From positions 1 to 64,000 of the forward strand of contig CAJUNN010000010.1 in the NCBI GenBank assembly GCA_910587955.1: a DNA stretch of 64,000 bases, written 5' to 3'. A model generated the notes under the pieces. The model worked only from the letters and a program-made list of their open reading frames with translations, did not search any database and was not told where the DNA came from. The DNA comes from an uncultured Lachnospiraceae bacterium (lineage in GTDB: Bacteria; Bacillota; Clostridia; Lachnospirales; Lachnospiraceae). Shown here in pieces: positions 25,724 to 33,935 of this stretch. The translations under genes were made by a program, and so were the position numbers. Position 1 is the first letter of the stretch; every line of letters begins with the position of its first letter.

Positions 25724-26709
25724 ATGCGGCCTCCTCTCCGGATTCTGGGATCAATCATTCCGTAGAGCAGATTGGCTGTAAGGTTTCCTCCAAAGACAAT
25801 GGCTGCGCTGATCACCGTGATCCCCAAAAGCAGAGGCACATCACTTCCGATTCCCGCCGTCACGGCCGCCTGTCCCAGCCCCGGATAGGAAAAGATCTGC
25901 TCCACCAGGACAGAGCCGCCGAAAATTTCGCTGATGGAGCCAAACTGCAGGGTAACGGCAGGCAGAATCACATTGCGGAAGCCATGGTTTTTAAAAATAC
26001 TCCAGCTGCTCTCTCCCCTGGCCCGGGCAAACTGCACATAGTCGCTCTCCATAATATCAATCATTTTTTCCCTGGTATGCAGGGTGATATTAGAAATCCC
26101 GGTAATGCTCAGGGTAAGGGCAGGCAGAACCGCATGGCGTACACGGTCCAAAAGCCCCACGCTCTTTGCCTCCACGCCGATGGGAACGCTTAATCCGATG
26201 GGAAGGACCTTCAGCCAGACCGCAAAAACCATCAGAAGAACCAGAGCCAGCCAAAAAGCCGGCGTGCTGGCAATCAAAAGGGAATAGCCTTTGACGGCTT
26301 TATCCAGAGCGCTCCCCCTTTTCATGCCGGAGAGTACGCCCAGAAAAAAGCCTGCCGTCCCGGAAATCAGCCAGGCCAGCGCCAGCATCCACAGGGAATT
26401 GGAAAGCTTGGCCCCGATCACCTTGGACACCTCCTGGCGGTACAAAAGGGAAATTCCCATATCTCCCCGGAAAAAATCAAAAGCCCAGGACACAAAACGC
26501 TCCGCCGGAGGCGTCCCCACCCCCCAGTAGGCATTCAGCTTGTCAATCTGTTCCTGACTCATGCTTCCAAGCGCCGCCTGCCCCACATTGGCCTGAAGGG
26601 GGTCAACGGGGGACACGGACACCAGAAAAAAGGCGGCTATGCTGACGCAAGCCAGAAGCAGGACCATGCGCACAGCCTGTTTTCCCATAAACAGCAAGTG
26701 TTCTCTCAC
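25720..26709 (-). CDS. Peptide/nickel-type ABC importer, permease 1 (NikB/DppB-like)
   Basis: 329 residues, six membrane helices with a large extracytoplasmic loop after helix 1 and an EAA loop ('DYVQFARARGESSWSIFKNH'). I place the start at the GTG at 26709, where AGGAGG lies 10 nt upstream; the open frame extends further into the binding-protein gene without a ribosome site. Pairs with the permease at 24899-25723. Confidence 0.88.
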   Translation of the reverse strand: MREHLLFMGKQAVRMVLLLACVSIAAFFLVSVSPVDPLQANVGQAALGSMSQEQIDKLNAYWGVGTPPAERFVSWAFDFFRGDMGISLLYRQEVSKVIGAKLSNSLWMLALAWLISGTAGFFLGVLSGMKRGSALDKAVKGYSLLIASTPAFWLALVLLMVFAVWLKVLPIGLSVPIGVEAKSVGLLDRVRHAVLPALTLSITGISNITLHTREKMIDIMESDYVQFARARGESSWSIFKNHGFRNVILPAVTLQFGSISEIFGGSVLVEQIFSYPGLGQAAVTAGIGSDVPLLLGITVISAAIVFGGNLTANLLYGMIDPRIRRGGRI

Positions 26710-26735
26710 GAACTTCTTTCCTCCTGTGAAAAAGA

Positions 26736-28361
26736 TTACCAGCTCCACTGATCTACATTGTTGACAATGGACCAGCCGTGACCATGGGGATGCAGCTTCT
26801 GCTTTGCCACTTTCAGCCCCTCCCTGGACCAATAAAGGTGATCGATGTTCACCAGCCAGATCCAGGGAATATCCCCTTCCTGGATAATTCCGCTGCTGCC
26901 GTCCCACTGGGCCTTCTTCCACAGCTCATAGGAGGTCTCCAGATCCGAAGCCGCCAGCGCTTCGTCCATATAAGTATCTACGCTCTCATTTGCATAAGGT
27001 GAATACCCGGCAGTTCCCTCCTCCAGGGTATGGTAAATATTGTAGAGCTCCATAGGAGAATGAGCGCCCCAGCCCCACATCAAAGGCTCTGCCTGGGCCC
27101 TGTCATAGGCTGTATCCCAGCCCACACCCTCTATGGTTACTTCAATGCCAATCTCTTTTAACTGGTTTCCCGTATCTGCCGCCAATGCCTGGCGGACGGA
27201 ATCGCTGGCCGGATACAAAAGCGTAAAGGCTGCACGCACTCCGTCCTTTTCCCGGATGCCGTCCTTCCCTTCCTTCCAGCCGGCCTCGTCCAGAATCTCC
27301 GCGGCCTTCTCCGGATCGTACGCCACCTCTGCCTCCTCATTATACCAGGGCATTTTGTCGCAGACGCTGTAGGCAGGCGTTCCGTACCCATTCAGGACGT
27401 TTTCAATCATTTCCTGCCGGTCAAGGCCCATATTCACGGCCCGGCGGACCTGCACATCGCTGGTAAAGTCATTGCCGATCTCAAAGCCGTCCGCACGTTT
27501 CCCGGCCGGAACAGCAGGAAGGTTAAAGCCCCGGTTGTCCACCGTCTCAAAGGAAAGAAGCTCGTAGCCGTCCACACTCTGATCCGCATAGGAAGCCGCC
27601 GTATAGGCCAGATCTGCCTGTCCGGCCCTCACTGTTGCGAACGCCGCGTCCTCCTCCATAAAAACAACCGTCACCCGCTTCATGTGTATTTCATCCCCAT
27701 AGTAGTCCGGGTTTGCTTCCAGGATAATCTGCTGCCCTTTGTCCCACTGTTTCAGCATATAGCGCCCGGAGCCTACAGGATGTTCCCCGTAACCCGGCCC
27801 ATAGGCGTGTTCCGGCACAATCCCCACAACGGCCATGGTATAAGGCCAGATGGAATAGGGCTGGTTCATACGGAATTCTACGGTGGTTCCGTCTACCGCC
27901 ACTGCTTCCTGCAGCATGGTAAAGTCATTTACAGAGCTGGTCTCTTTTACGGTATTGTAAGTAAATGCCACATCCTCCGCTGTCAAAGGCTCCCCGTCCG
28001 TAAACTTCACATCCTCCCGGATGGTTACGGTCCAGGTCATACCATCTTCGCTGGCCTTCATATCCGTGGCCAGATCATAGCCAATGGACAGATCCGCCTT
28101 GGTCACGGTCAGGGTGCTCTGGATCAGAGGCTCATGCACATGCTCTCCGGCTCCCCAGCCGTAGGCCGGATCAAAGCCTGCTTCCGGCTCCGAGGTGGGG
28201 CCCATAACTACAATGACGGAGTCTTTTGTCCCGTCCGAAATTCCGGCTTCCCAAGCGCCCTCCTCCCCTTCTTTTCTCTCCGGTTCCGGGGAGCCGCAGC
28301 CTGCCAGCAAAGATACCCCCAGGACGGCCGCACAGCATATGGTTAACAAACGCTTTTTCAT
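26736..28361 (-). CDS. Peptide/nickel-type ABC importer, substrate-binding lipoprotein
   Basis: 541 residues. Signal peptide with lipobox LLAGC (Cys about 22), then a SBP_bac_5 (family 5) binding protein fold, for example 'KADLSIGYDLATDMKASED' and 'NPDYYGDEIHMKRVTV'. The C-terminus ends 'KLHPHGHGWSIVN' with a histidine cluster. Family 5 proteins bind peptides, nickel chelates or other small molecules. Its promoter carries the same unusual GC-rich motif as the acs promoters, which favours a nickel role, but the ligand is an inference. Start ATG at 28361; an upstream in-frame ATG is less likely. Confidence 0.88.
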   Translation of the reverse strand: MKKRLLTICCAAVLGVSLLAGCGSPEPERKEGEEGAWEAGISDGTKDSVIVVMGPTSEPEAGFDPAYGWGAGEHVHEPLIQSTLTVTKADLSIGYDLATDMKASEDGMTWTVTIREDVKFTDGEPLTAEDVAFTYNTVKETSSVNDFTMLQEAVAVDGTTVEFRMNQPYSIWPYTMAVVGIVPEHAYGPGYGEHPVGSGRYMLKQWDKGQQIILEANPDYYGDEIHMKRVTVVFMEEDAAFATVRAGQADLAYTAASYADQSVDGYELLSFETVDNRGFNLPAVPAGKRADGFEIGNDFTSDVQVRRAVNMGLDRQEMIENVLNGYGTPAYSVCDKMPWYNEEAEVAYDPEKAAEILDEAGWKEGKDGIREKDGVRAAFTLLYPASDSVRQALAADTGNQLKEIGIEVTIEGVGWDTAYDRAQAEPLMWGWGAHSPMELYNIYHTLEEGTAGYSPYANESVDTYMDEALAASDLETSYELWKKAQWDGSSGIIQEGDIPWIWLVNIDHLYWSREGLKVAKQKLHPHGHGWSIVNNVDQWSW

Positions 28362-28395
28362 AGTGAAAACCTCTCTTTCTTTTCCGACAGCATTC

Positions 28396-28424
28396 ATTAT
28401 ACACATATGTTAAATTGTTCACAA
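28396..28424 (-). promoter_or_regulatory. SigA-type promoter of the peptide/nickel importer operon
   Basis: Minus strand: -35 TTGTGA (28419-28424), 17-bp spacer, -10 TATAAT (28396-28401), 35 bp before the start codon. The GC-rich motif at 28425-28441 abuts the -35 box. Confidence 0.8.
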
Positions 28425-28441
28425 GCCACCCCGGGGGATAT
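28425..28441 (-). promoter_or_regulatory. Candidate operator, shared GC-rich motif, site 1
   Basis: Minus strand ATATCCCCCGGGGTGGC, directly upstream of the -35 box of the importer promoter. The same pattern occurs at 50795-50811 and 62151-62165 and nowhere else in the window. The binding protein is unknown. Confidence 0.65.
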
Positions 28442-28492
28442 TTTTTGTTTTTCCTATGTTACCCTCTCTTGGCAAGGGCAATAGACCATCCG

Positions 28493-29650
28493 TTACAGTG
28501 ATTCCGTCTGCCGTCCTTCCTCCAGCAAAGCTTTGATCAGCTCTGTAAGCCGGATCAGAGCGGAAACTTCCGTGTATTCCCGGCAGGAATGGACCTGCTC
28601 CATGGCGCTTGCCAGCACCAGCCCATGGATACCATGAAGGGACAGATTGTTCTGATCGCTTCCTCCGAACGTTTTTTTCAGGATTCCCGGCAAGCCAAGC
28701 TTCTCACAAGCCCGGCGGAACCTCTTTACGCTTTCGTGATCCTTCGGGGTTGTATAAGCATGTATGGGAATCTCACAGATCATTTTGACGGTTCCCCCAG
28801 CTTTCCCTGCTTCTTCCCTGAAAAGCTCCTCTATCTTTTTCGCCTGTTCCAGTACCCTTTCGTGGGAAAAGCCCCGCACTTCCCCCATCAGGCGGCAATA
28901 CTCCGGCACAATGTTTGTGGTTCTTCCTCCGCCCTCTATGGCCCCCACATTAACCGTTATCTCCTCTCCTACGTGTCCCAGCTCCATCCGGGCAATTCCC
29001 CGGGCAGCTATGGCAACAGCATGTATCCCTTCCTCCGGGGCGAAACCGGCGTGAGCGGCTTTTCCGTAAACTTCTATTGTAAATTCCGCCAGCGTGGGAG
29101 CCTGAAATGCCCCTGTTCCCACTGGGCCGCTTAAGTCCAGAATATAGGACTCTCGGGCCTTCACCTTGGAAAAATCAAAGACCGCACTGCCCCGTAAATG
29201 TTTCTCCTCCCCGATAAAAAAAAGAAGTTCCAAATCCCGGATAGGCTTCCCCTCCTCCAAAAGTTCCCGCAAAGCCTCCAGAAGGGCTGCCGTTCCCGCC
29301 ATGCAGTCCGCCCCCAGAACCGTAGTTCCGTCACTGGTAATCCGCCCGTCCGCCTGGAGCAGGGCCTGTTTTCCCAAGGCAGGCTCCACCGTATCCATAT
29401 GAGTGGAAAACAAAAGGGGGCTTCCTAAAAGCTCTCCCTTCCGGAAGGCATAGAGGTTGCCCGCCGTTCCCCCGTAAATCTCTCCGGCCCGATCCTCCTC
29501 CACAAAAAAACCTAAACTTTCCAGCTCTTCTGTCAGCGCATCCGCCATCTCACGCTCCCCGAAAGAAGGGGCATCGATGGACACCAGACGGCAGAAGGCG
29601 GAAACCAAGCGCTTTTTATTTACTGTTGTTTCTTTCTTTTCTGCTTCCAT
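28493..29650 (-). CDS. M20 family metallopeptidase (peptidase T-like)
   Basis: 385 residues. Di-zinc motifs are in place: 'FSTHMDTVEP' (His, Asp), 'VLGADCMAG' (Asp), 'FIGEEKHLRG' (catalytic Glu and metal Glu) and a final His in 'EQVHSCREYTEV'. A dimerisation domain sits in the middle. Close to PepT-like tripeptidases of Firmicutes. The start ATG at 29650 follows AAAGGA; the longer frame runs through the promoter region. It lies 131 bp upstream of the importer binding-protein gene but is not obviously co-transcribed, as the importer has its own promoter. Confidence 0.9.
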   Translation of the reverse strand: MEAEKKETTVNKKRLVSAFCRLVSIDAPSFGEREMADALTEELESLGFFVEEDRAGEIYGGTAGNLYAFRKGELLGSPLLFSTHMDTVEPALGKQALLQADGRITSDGTTVLGADCMAGTAALLEALRELLEEGKPIRDLELLFFIGEEKHLRGSAVFDFSKVKARESYILDLSGPVGTGAFQAPTLAEFTIEVYGKAAHAGFAPEEGIHAVAIAARGIARMELGHVGEEITVNVGAIEGGGRTTNIVPEYCRLMGEVRGFSHERVLEQAKKIEELFREEAGKAGGTVKMICEIPIHAYTTPKDHESVKRFRRACEKLGLPGILKKTFGGSDQNNLSLHGIHGLVLASAMEQVHSCREYTEVSALIRLTELIKALLEEGRQTESL

Positions 29651-29764
29651 TCTTTGTCCTTTCCGAAACAGGAAGCTATTATAATCCGAATGCTGAAAGG
29701 AAAAATTTCCCCGTTTGCCGGGGCTTCCCCAGATTCGGAACGCGTCCGGTTTCGTATAAAATTT

Positions 29765-29794
29765 AGTATACCATATTAAAAACCCAAAATCCAA
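29765..29794 (-). promoter_or_regulatory. Promoter of the M20 peptidase gene
   Basis: Minus strand: -35 TTGGAT (29789-29794), 18-bp spacer, extended -10 TGGTATACT (TATACT at 29765-29770). It is back-to-back with the sdpR-like promoter. Confidence 0.55.
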
Positions 29795-29804
29795 GAATAA
29801 CCTC

Positions 29805-29863
29805 TTGACAATCTTTCTTTCCCGTGATACTCTCTAATTAAATATTTAGATAATTATCTAAAT
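29805..29863 (+). promoter_or_regulatory. Promoter and palindromic operator of the ArsR/SdpR-like operon
   Basis: -35 TTGACA (29805-29810), 17-bp spacer, -10 TACTCT (29828-29833). Downstream lies the perfect 20-bp palindrome ATTTAGATAATTATCTAAAT (29844-29863), covering the likely transcription start. This is the classical site type for an ArsR-family autorepressor. Confidence 0.85.
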
Positions 29864-29889
29864 GCCAAAACAAAGGAGGTGGAAAAACC

Positions 29890-30159
29890 ATGAACAGCGC
29901 TTTCAAAGCCCTGTCCGACCCAACCCGCCGGAGAATCCTGGAGCTTTTGTCTGACCGGGACATGACGGCCGGAGAGATCGCCGGATATTTTGACATCAGC
30001 AAGCCTTCCGTCAGCCATCATCTGAACGCCTTAAAGACGGCCGGACTAATACTGGACGAACGGAAAGGGCAGAACATTATTTACAGTCTGAATATCACAG
30101 TTTTTCAGGAACTTATCAAATGGTTTTACGATTTTTCCAAAGGAGGGATAAAATCATGA
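29890..30159 (+). CDS. sdpR: ArsR family autorepressor, SdpR-like
   Basis: 89 residues: a compact winged helix ('FKALSDPTRRRILELL', 'SKPSVSHHLNALKTAGL', 'ERKGQNIIYSLN'). No ArsR metal-binding cysteines are present, as in B. subtilis SdpR. An AAAGGAGGTGG site precedes the ATG. Its stop overlaps the sdpI start (ATGA). It probably represses the pair through the palindrome at 29844-29863 and is titrated to the membrane by SdpI-type partners in the Bacillus system; that mechanism is inferred here. Confidence 0.9.
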   Translation: MNSAFKALSDPTRRRILELLSDRDMTAGEIAGYFDISKPSVSHHLNALKTAGLILDERKGQNIIYSLNITVFQELIKWFYDFSKGGIKS

Positions 30160-30815
30160 AAAAACAAACTTATCTTCTGCTAACTCTTTGCATTCTCTCT
30201 TTCCTTGGGCATTTTCTTGTGTTTTTCCAGATGCCTGATACTGTTCCCATCCACTGGAATGTATCTGGGGAACCTGACGGCTACGCCAACAAGCTCGCCA
30301 CTTTATTTTTCGCCCTTCTGCCCCTTTTGATGCTGGGACTTTTAAATGTGATTCCCAAAATCGACCCCAGGGGGAAGAATTACGAGAAGCATAAGAAAGC
30401 CTATGATGTTTTCTCCCTCTGCCTGATCCTCCTGCTGATTGCCTTGAACTGGATCAGCAACGGAGCTATCTTAGGCTATCCGGTTTCCATCAGCCGGCTG
30501 GTTCCAACAGGCGTAGGGTTCCTGCTGATTGCCGTGGGAAATTATATGCCTCAGCTGCGCACCAACTATACCATGGGGATCAAAAATCCCTGGACCTTAG
30601 AGAGCGAATGGGTGTGGAAGAAAACCCACGCCATGGGCGGCATGGTCTTCTGCCTTATGGGTGTTGCCATGGCTTTGAATGGAATTTTCCAAACGGTCTT
30701 GATGAGCCGGATCGCTTTTGGCGCCGTGCTTGGAGGCGTGGTGTTCTTGGAATTTTATTCCTATCTTTTATACCGGAAATGGAAAAAGGCGGAGGCACAT
30801 AAGGAAGTATTATAA
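30156..30815 (+). CDS. sdpI: SdpI family membrane protein
   Basis: 219 residues with about six membrane helices. The N-terminal DUF1648 motif 'PDTVPIHWNVSGEPDGYANK' (residues ~28-47) and the C-terminal SdpI domain ('TMGIKNPWTLESEWVWKKTH') identify the family. In B. subtilis, SdpI gives immunity to the SdpC toxin and acts as a signal transducer. No SdpC-like toxin gene is in the window, so this could be an orphan immunity or signalling pair. Confidence 0.9.
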   Translation: MKKQTYLLLTLCILSFLGHFLVFFQMPDTVPIHWNVSGEPDGYANKLATLFFALLPLLMLGLLNVIPKIDPRGKNYEKHKKAYDVFSLCLILLLIALNWISNGAILGYPVSISRLVPTGVGFLLIAVGNYMPQLRTNYTMGIKNPWTLESEWVWKKTHAMGGMVFCLMGVAMALNGIFQTVLMSRIAFGAVLGGVVFLEFYSYLLYRKWKKAEAHKEVL

Positions 30816-30826
30816 AAGTTTCATTC

Positions 30827-30865
30827 AACCGGCGCTGCATAAGTCACGCCGGTTGTGTTTTCGTT
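30827..30865 (+). terminator. Terminator of the sdpRI-like operon
   Basis: Perfect 8-bp stem AACCGGCG/CGCCGGTT (30827-30834 and 30847-30854) with a 12-nt loop, followed by GTGTTTTCGTTTT. Confidence 0.8.
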
Positions 30866-30896
30866 TTATGTCATCGGAACAGACATAGAACAAGGA

Positions 30897-30925
30897 TTGC
30901 TTTCAGCAGGGAAATATGGTATGAT
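30897..30925 (+). promoter_or_regulatory. Promoter of the EIIC-coiled-coil fusion gene
   Basis: -35 TTGCTT (30897-30902), 17-bp spacer, -10 TATGAT (30920-30925). It argues for the translation start at 30975 rather than any start upstream. Confidence 0.6.
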
Positions 30926-30974
30926 TTTTATAAAATATCCTGTTCATGGTAGAGAGAAAGAGCAAATTTTTAAA

Positions 30975-33044
30975 ATGGAAAACATTTTGCAGACAGCCGA
31001 CAGGCTATTCCAAAACCGTTATTTCAGTTCTATTAAAAAGGCATTTACCATCACGCTTCCAGTAATCATTCTGGGCTCGATAGCGTCGCTGGTCAATAAT
31101 ATTCCCATCAACATCGTGCAGGCAGGTCTGTCCACCCCGGTTGGACAGGTGATCCGGGCTGTAAATGGCGCGGTTTGGCTGGGCAGCACAGCCATCATGG
31201 CGATTTTGATTGCATGGACTTTGGGTTTTTATCTTGGCAATACCTATAAACTTAACGGTACGATCTCAGCCCTCACAAGTGTATCCGCCTATCTGAGCAT
31301 TTGCGTTACAACCCCGGATGGCGGCATCTCGTTGAGCCGATTGGGCTCTAGCGGGCTTTTTGGAGCGATTCTAATCGCGATTCTGGCCACCGAGTTGTAC
31401 CACGTATTTTCCTGTCTTAAAATCAATATTTCGGAGGATATGGCAGAGGAGGTGCAGCAAATGTTTGCAGCTCTTTTTCCTGTCATGCTGTCCGTTTTCT
31501 GTATTGCCCTCGCAAATGGCATTCTATTGATGACCTCCGGCAAAGGGATTGACGAGTGGATTTATACTGGCCTGTCGCTTCTTTTTTCTGCGGCCAATGG
31601 AGGCGGACTTGTTGGTACCTTGTTTCTGGTATTCGGCATCCATATTTTCTGGTTCTTTGGTATTCATGGCGGAAATGTGATGGATAGCATCATGGTCAGC
31701 GCTTTTGGTGAGAATCTCATCCATAATATTGACCTATATGCCTTGAATCACAATGCCTTCGACGGGCAGCTTGCCATTATCAGCAAGGGCTTTTTGGATA
31801 CTTTTGTATTTATGGGAGGAGCAGGTACATCGCTGTGCATTATTATCGCGGTGTTCATTATTGCCAGGAGCCGATATATGCGCGGCATCGCCAAAATGGG
31901 CGGTATATTCGCACTCTTCAATATGAATGAAATTGTGTTGTTCGGCTTCCCTGTAATCTTGAACCCCATTTTGCTGATCCCTTTCCTGCTTACGCCGCTC
32001 ACGGTGACGCTGATTTCATGGAGCGCCATGTCTCTTGGTCTGGTTGCACGAGTTGTAACTGAGGTGCATTGGGCAATGCCGCCTTTGATCAGCGGATATT
32101 TGGCAACCGGAGGGCACCTGTCGGGCAGCATCCTCCAGATGATCAATATTACTGCAGGCATCCTGATTTATCTGCCATTTATTCGTTTGATGGACAGACG
32201 GGCCGTGCAAAAGGAATCCCTGAAGAACAACACTACGGCTCTGTTAAAAAATACACTGAATACGGTGGCTGAAAAAATCCATAACTCCACGGGTGAAATC
32301 AATGGGGAGTTTACGGATTTCTCAATCGTCCTGGAAAGCATCGTCAGGGATTTGAATGTGCTCTCTGCTCAGATGCAGCAGCAGATGCAGCAGATTCATA
32401 CCTGTGACGAATATATGCAGACCATTGATACCTTGGTGAGCAACACAGATACCAGCATAAAAATCGTCTTGCAGAATATAGAAAAAACAAACACGCTATC
32501 CATGACAGGCGCACAGAACTTGCAGCAAACGATGCAGGAAATGGAGGAAACTTTCTTCTCCACACAAAAAACCAATGAACTGGCCAGCCAGCTTAATCTG
32601 CACTGTGAGCAGATTGAGGGAATCTTAAAAAGCGCAGGGGCTGTTTCCGATATTGAGGGTTTGTTACAGGGGATGAAAGCAGATACATCTGATATGATTG
32701 AGAGATCTGAAGTCAGTTTGAGGCAGGTAGAAACCGGACTGCAGCAGGTAATTGACGCCAACCGGCTGTTCGGTGAAATTGAGCGGAATATGCACAATAT
32801 TCAAACACAGTGTCATATGGTTCTTAAGTACAGCGGCGAGGTGAGCGGCGAATTGCAGCAAATCAATGAACAAATCCGGGCAATCAGCCATTTCTTTGTA
32901 GAAACAGCATCCCATACATCTAAAGTGGCTGCACAGGTTCACGATAGGTCGGATGAGTCCAAAGAAATGATGCAAAAGCTGCGGAAGCTGAATGTGGAAA
33001 CAAGCCTTTTGACAGTGAATGCGCTTGAGAACCTTGAAAAATAG
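30975..33044 (+). CDS. PTS EIIC domain (lactose/cellobiose family) fused to a long C-terminal coiled coil
   Basis: 689 residues. Residues ~1-410 form an EIIC of the lactose/N,N'-diacetylchitobiose/cellobiose family: about ten membrane helices, 'FFGIHGGNVMD' and 'FNMNEIVLFGFPVILNPILLIPF' in pieces, which are the substrate-site loops. Residues ~411-689 are a soluble, glutamine- and glutamate-rich helical region with heptad pattern, resembling the rod of chemoreceptors but without the conserved signalling tip. No EIIA or EIIB is nearby. It may act as a sugar sensor or regulated carrier. The start at 30975 has only a weak ribosome site. The base composition looks more AT-rich than its neighbours. 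Confidence 0.8.
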   Translation: MENILQTADRLFQNRYFSSIKKAFTITLPVIILGSIASLVNNIPINIVQAGLSTPVGQVIRAVNGAVWLGSTAIMAILIAWTLGFYLGNTYKLNGTISALTSVSAYLSICVTTPDGGISLSRLGSSGLFGAILIAILATELYHVFSCLKINISEDMAEEVQQMFAALFPVMLSVFCIALANGILLMTSGKGIDEWIYTGLSLLFSAANGGGLVGTLFLVFGIHIFWFFGIHGGNVMDSIMVSAFGENLIHNIDLYALNHNAFDGQLAIISKGFLDTFVFMGGAGTSLCIIIAVFIIARSRYMRGIAKMGGIFALFNMNEIVLFGFPVILNPILLIPFLLTPLTVTLISWSAMSLGLVARVVTEVHWAMPPLISGYLATGGHLSGSILQMINITAGILIYLPFIRLMDRRAVQKESLKNNTTALLKNTLNTVAEKIHNSTGEINGEFTDFSIVLESIVRDLNVLSAQMQQQMQQIHTCDEYMQTIDTLVSNTDTSIKIVLQNIEKTNTLSMTGAQNLQQTMQEMEETFFSTQKTNELASQLNLHCEQIEGILKSAGAVSDIEGLLQGMKADTSDMIERSEVSLRQVETGLQQVIDANRLFGEIERNMHNIQTQCHMVLKYSGEVSGELQQINEQIRAISHFFVETASHTSKVAAQVHDRSDESKEMMQKLRKLNVETSLLTVNALENLEK

Positions 33045-33069
33045 GTAATTGCGGTTACTTCCAGGTCCT

Positions 33070-33909
33070 CTATCCTGGTTTTTTCATGGGAGGCTTCCCC
33101 AGCTGCCAAAAGGCAATCGCGCTTGCTGCGGCAACATTCAGCGAATCTACAACCGGATTCATGGGAATACATACTGTATAATCGCAGGCCGCAATCGTAT
33201 CTTCTGCCAGCCCTTCTCCCTCGTTTCCCAGCACAACCGCCAGTTTTTCCGCCGCCGTCAAGCGCGGATCCGTAACGGAAAGGGAATCCGGCTTTAAAGC
33301 CATAGCCGCAGTGACAAACCCAAGCTCCCTAAGAAGCCCAATATCCGCAGGCGTCTGTCCGGGAAGCTCCCGCTCCAAAAAAGCCCAGGGAATTTGAAAT
33401 ACCGTTCCCATGCTAACCCTTACCGCCCTCCGGTACAGAGGGTTGCTGCATGCCGGTGTGAGCAGGACAGCGTCCATACTCAGAGCTGCCGCATTGCGGA
33501 AAATAGCTCCCACATTGGCCGGGTTCATCACATTTTCCAGCACGGCGATCCGGCTGGCCTTTGCGCAGACTGCTTTGACATCCGGAAGGACGGGACGCTG
33601 CATGGCGCACAAAGCGCCCCTTGTAAGCTTGAATCCCGTCAGCCGGGTCAGAACTTCAAAGTCAGCCGTGTAGACCGGGATCCCCTCACAGCGGGCAATG
33701 ATCTCTTTTGCCTCGCCTTCTATATGCTTCCGCTCCAGAAGGAGAGATACCGGAAGATACCCGGCGTCAAGAGCCCGTTCAATTACCCGGGGACTTTCCG
33801 CGATAAAAAGCCCCTGTCCCGGAAGGTTCAAAAGCTGGTTTTCCGTGAGGCGTGCATAAATGTCCAATTCCGGCGCATGAAAGTCTGTAATTTCAATAAT
33901 CTCCGGCAT
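33070..33909 (-). CDS. SpoU/TrmH family RNA methyltransferase
   Basis: 279 residues: an N-terminal substrate-binding part and a C-terminal SPOUT domain with the three motifs 'NVMNPANVGAIFRNAAAL', 'VVLGNEGEGL' and 'CIPMNPVVDSLNVAAASAI'. It should 2'-O-methylate a ribose in rRNA or tRNA; the target cannot be assigned. It converges with the EIIC fusion gene, 25 bp apart. Confidence 0.92.
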   Translation of the reverse strand: MPEIIEITDFHAPELDIYARLTENQLLNLPGQGLFIAESPRVIERALDAGYLPVSLLLERKHIEGEAKEIIARCEGIPVYTADFEVLTRLTGFKLTRGALCAMQRPVLPDVKAVCAKASRIAVLENVMNPANVGAIFRNAAALSMDAVLLTPACSNPLYRRAVRVSMGTVFQIPWAFLERELPGQTPADIGLLRELGFVTAAMALKPDSLSVTDPRLTAAEKLAVVLGNEGEGLAEDTIAACDYTVCIPMNPVVDSLNVAAASAIAFWQLGKPPMKKPG

Positions 33910-33935
33910 AGCTTCCTCCTCTGGATTTTTAGCTT

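Noticed and set aside
30855..30974. Upstream start for the EIIC fusion
   Set aside because: It would overlap the sdpI terminator and the gene's own promoter.
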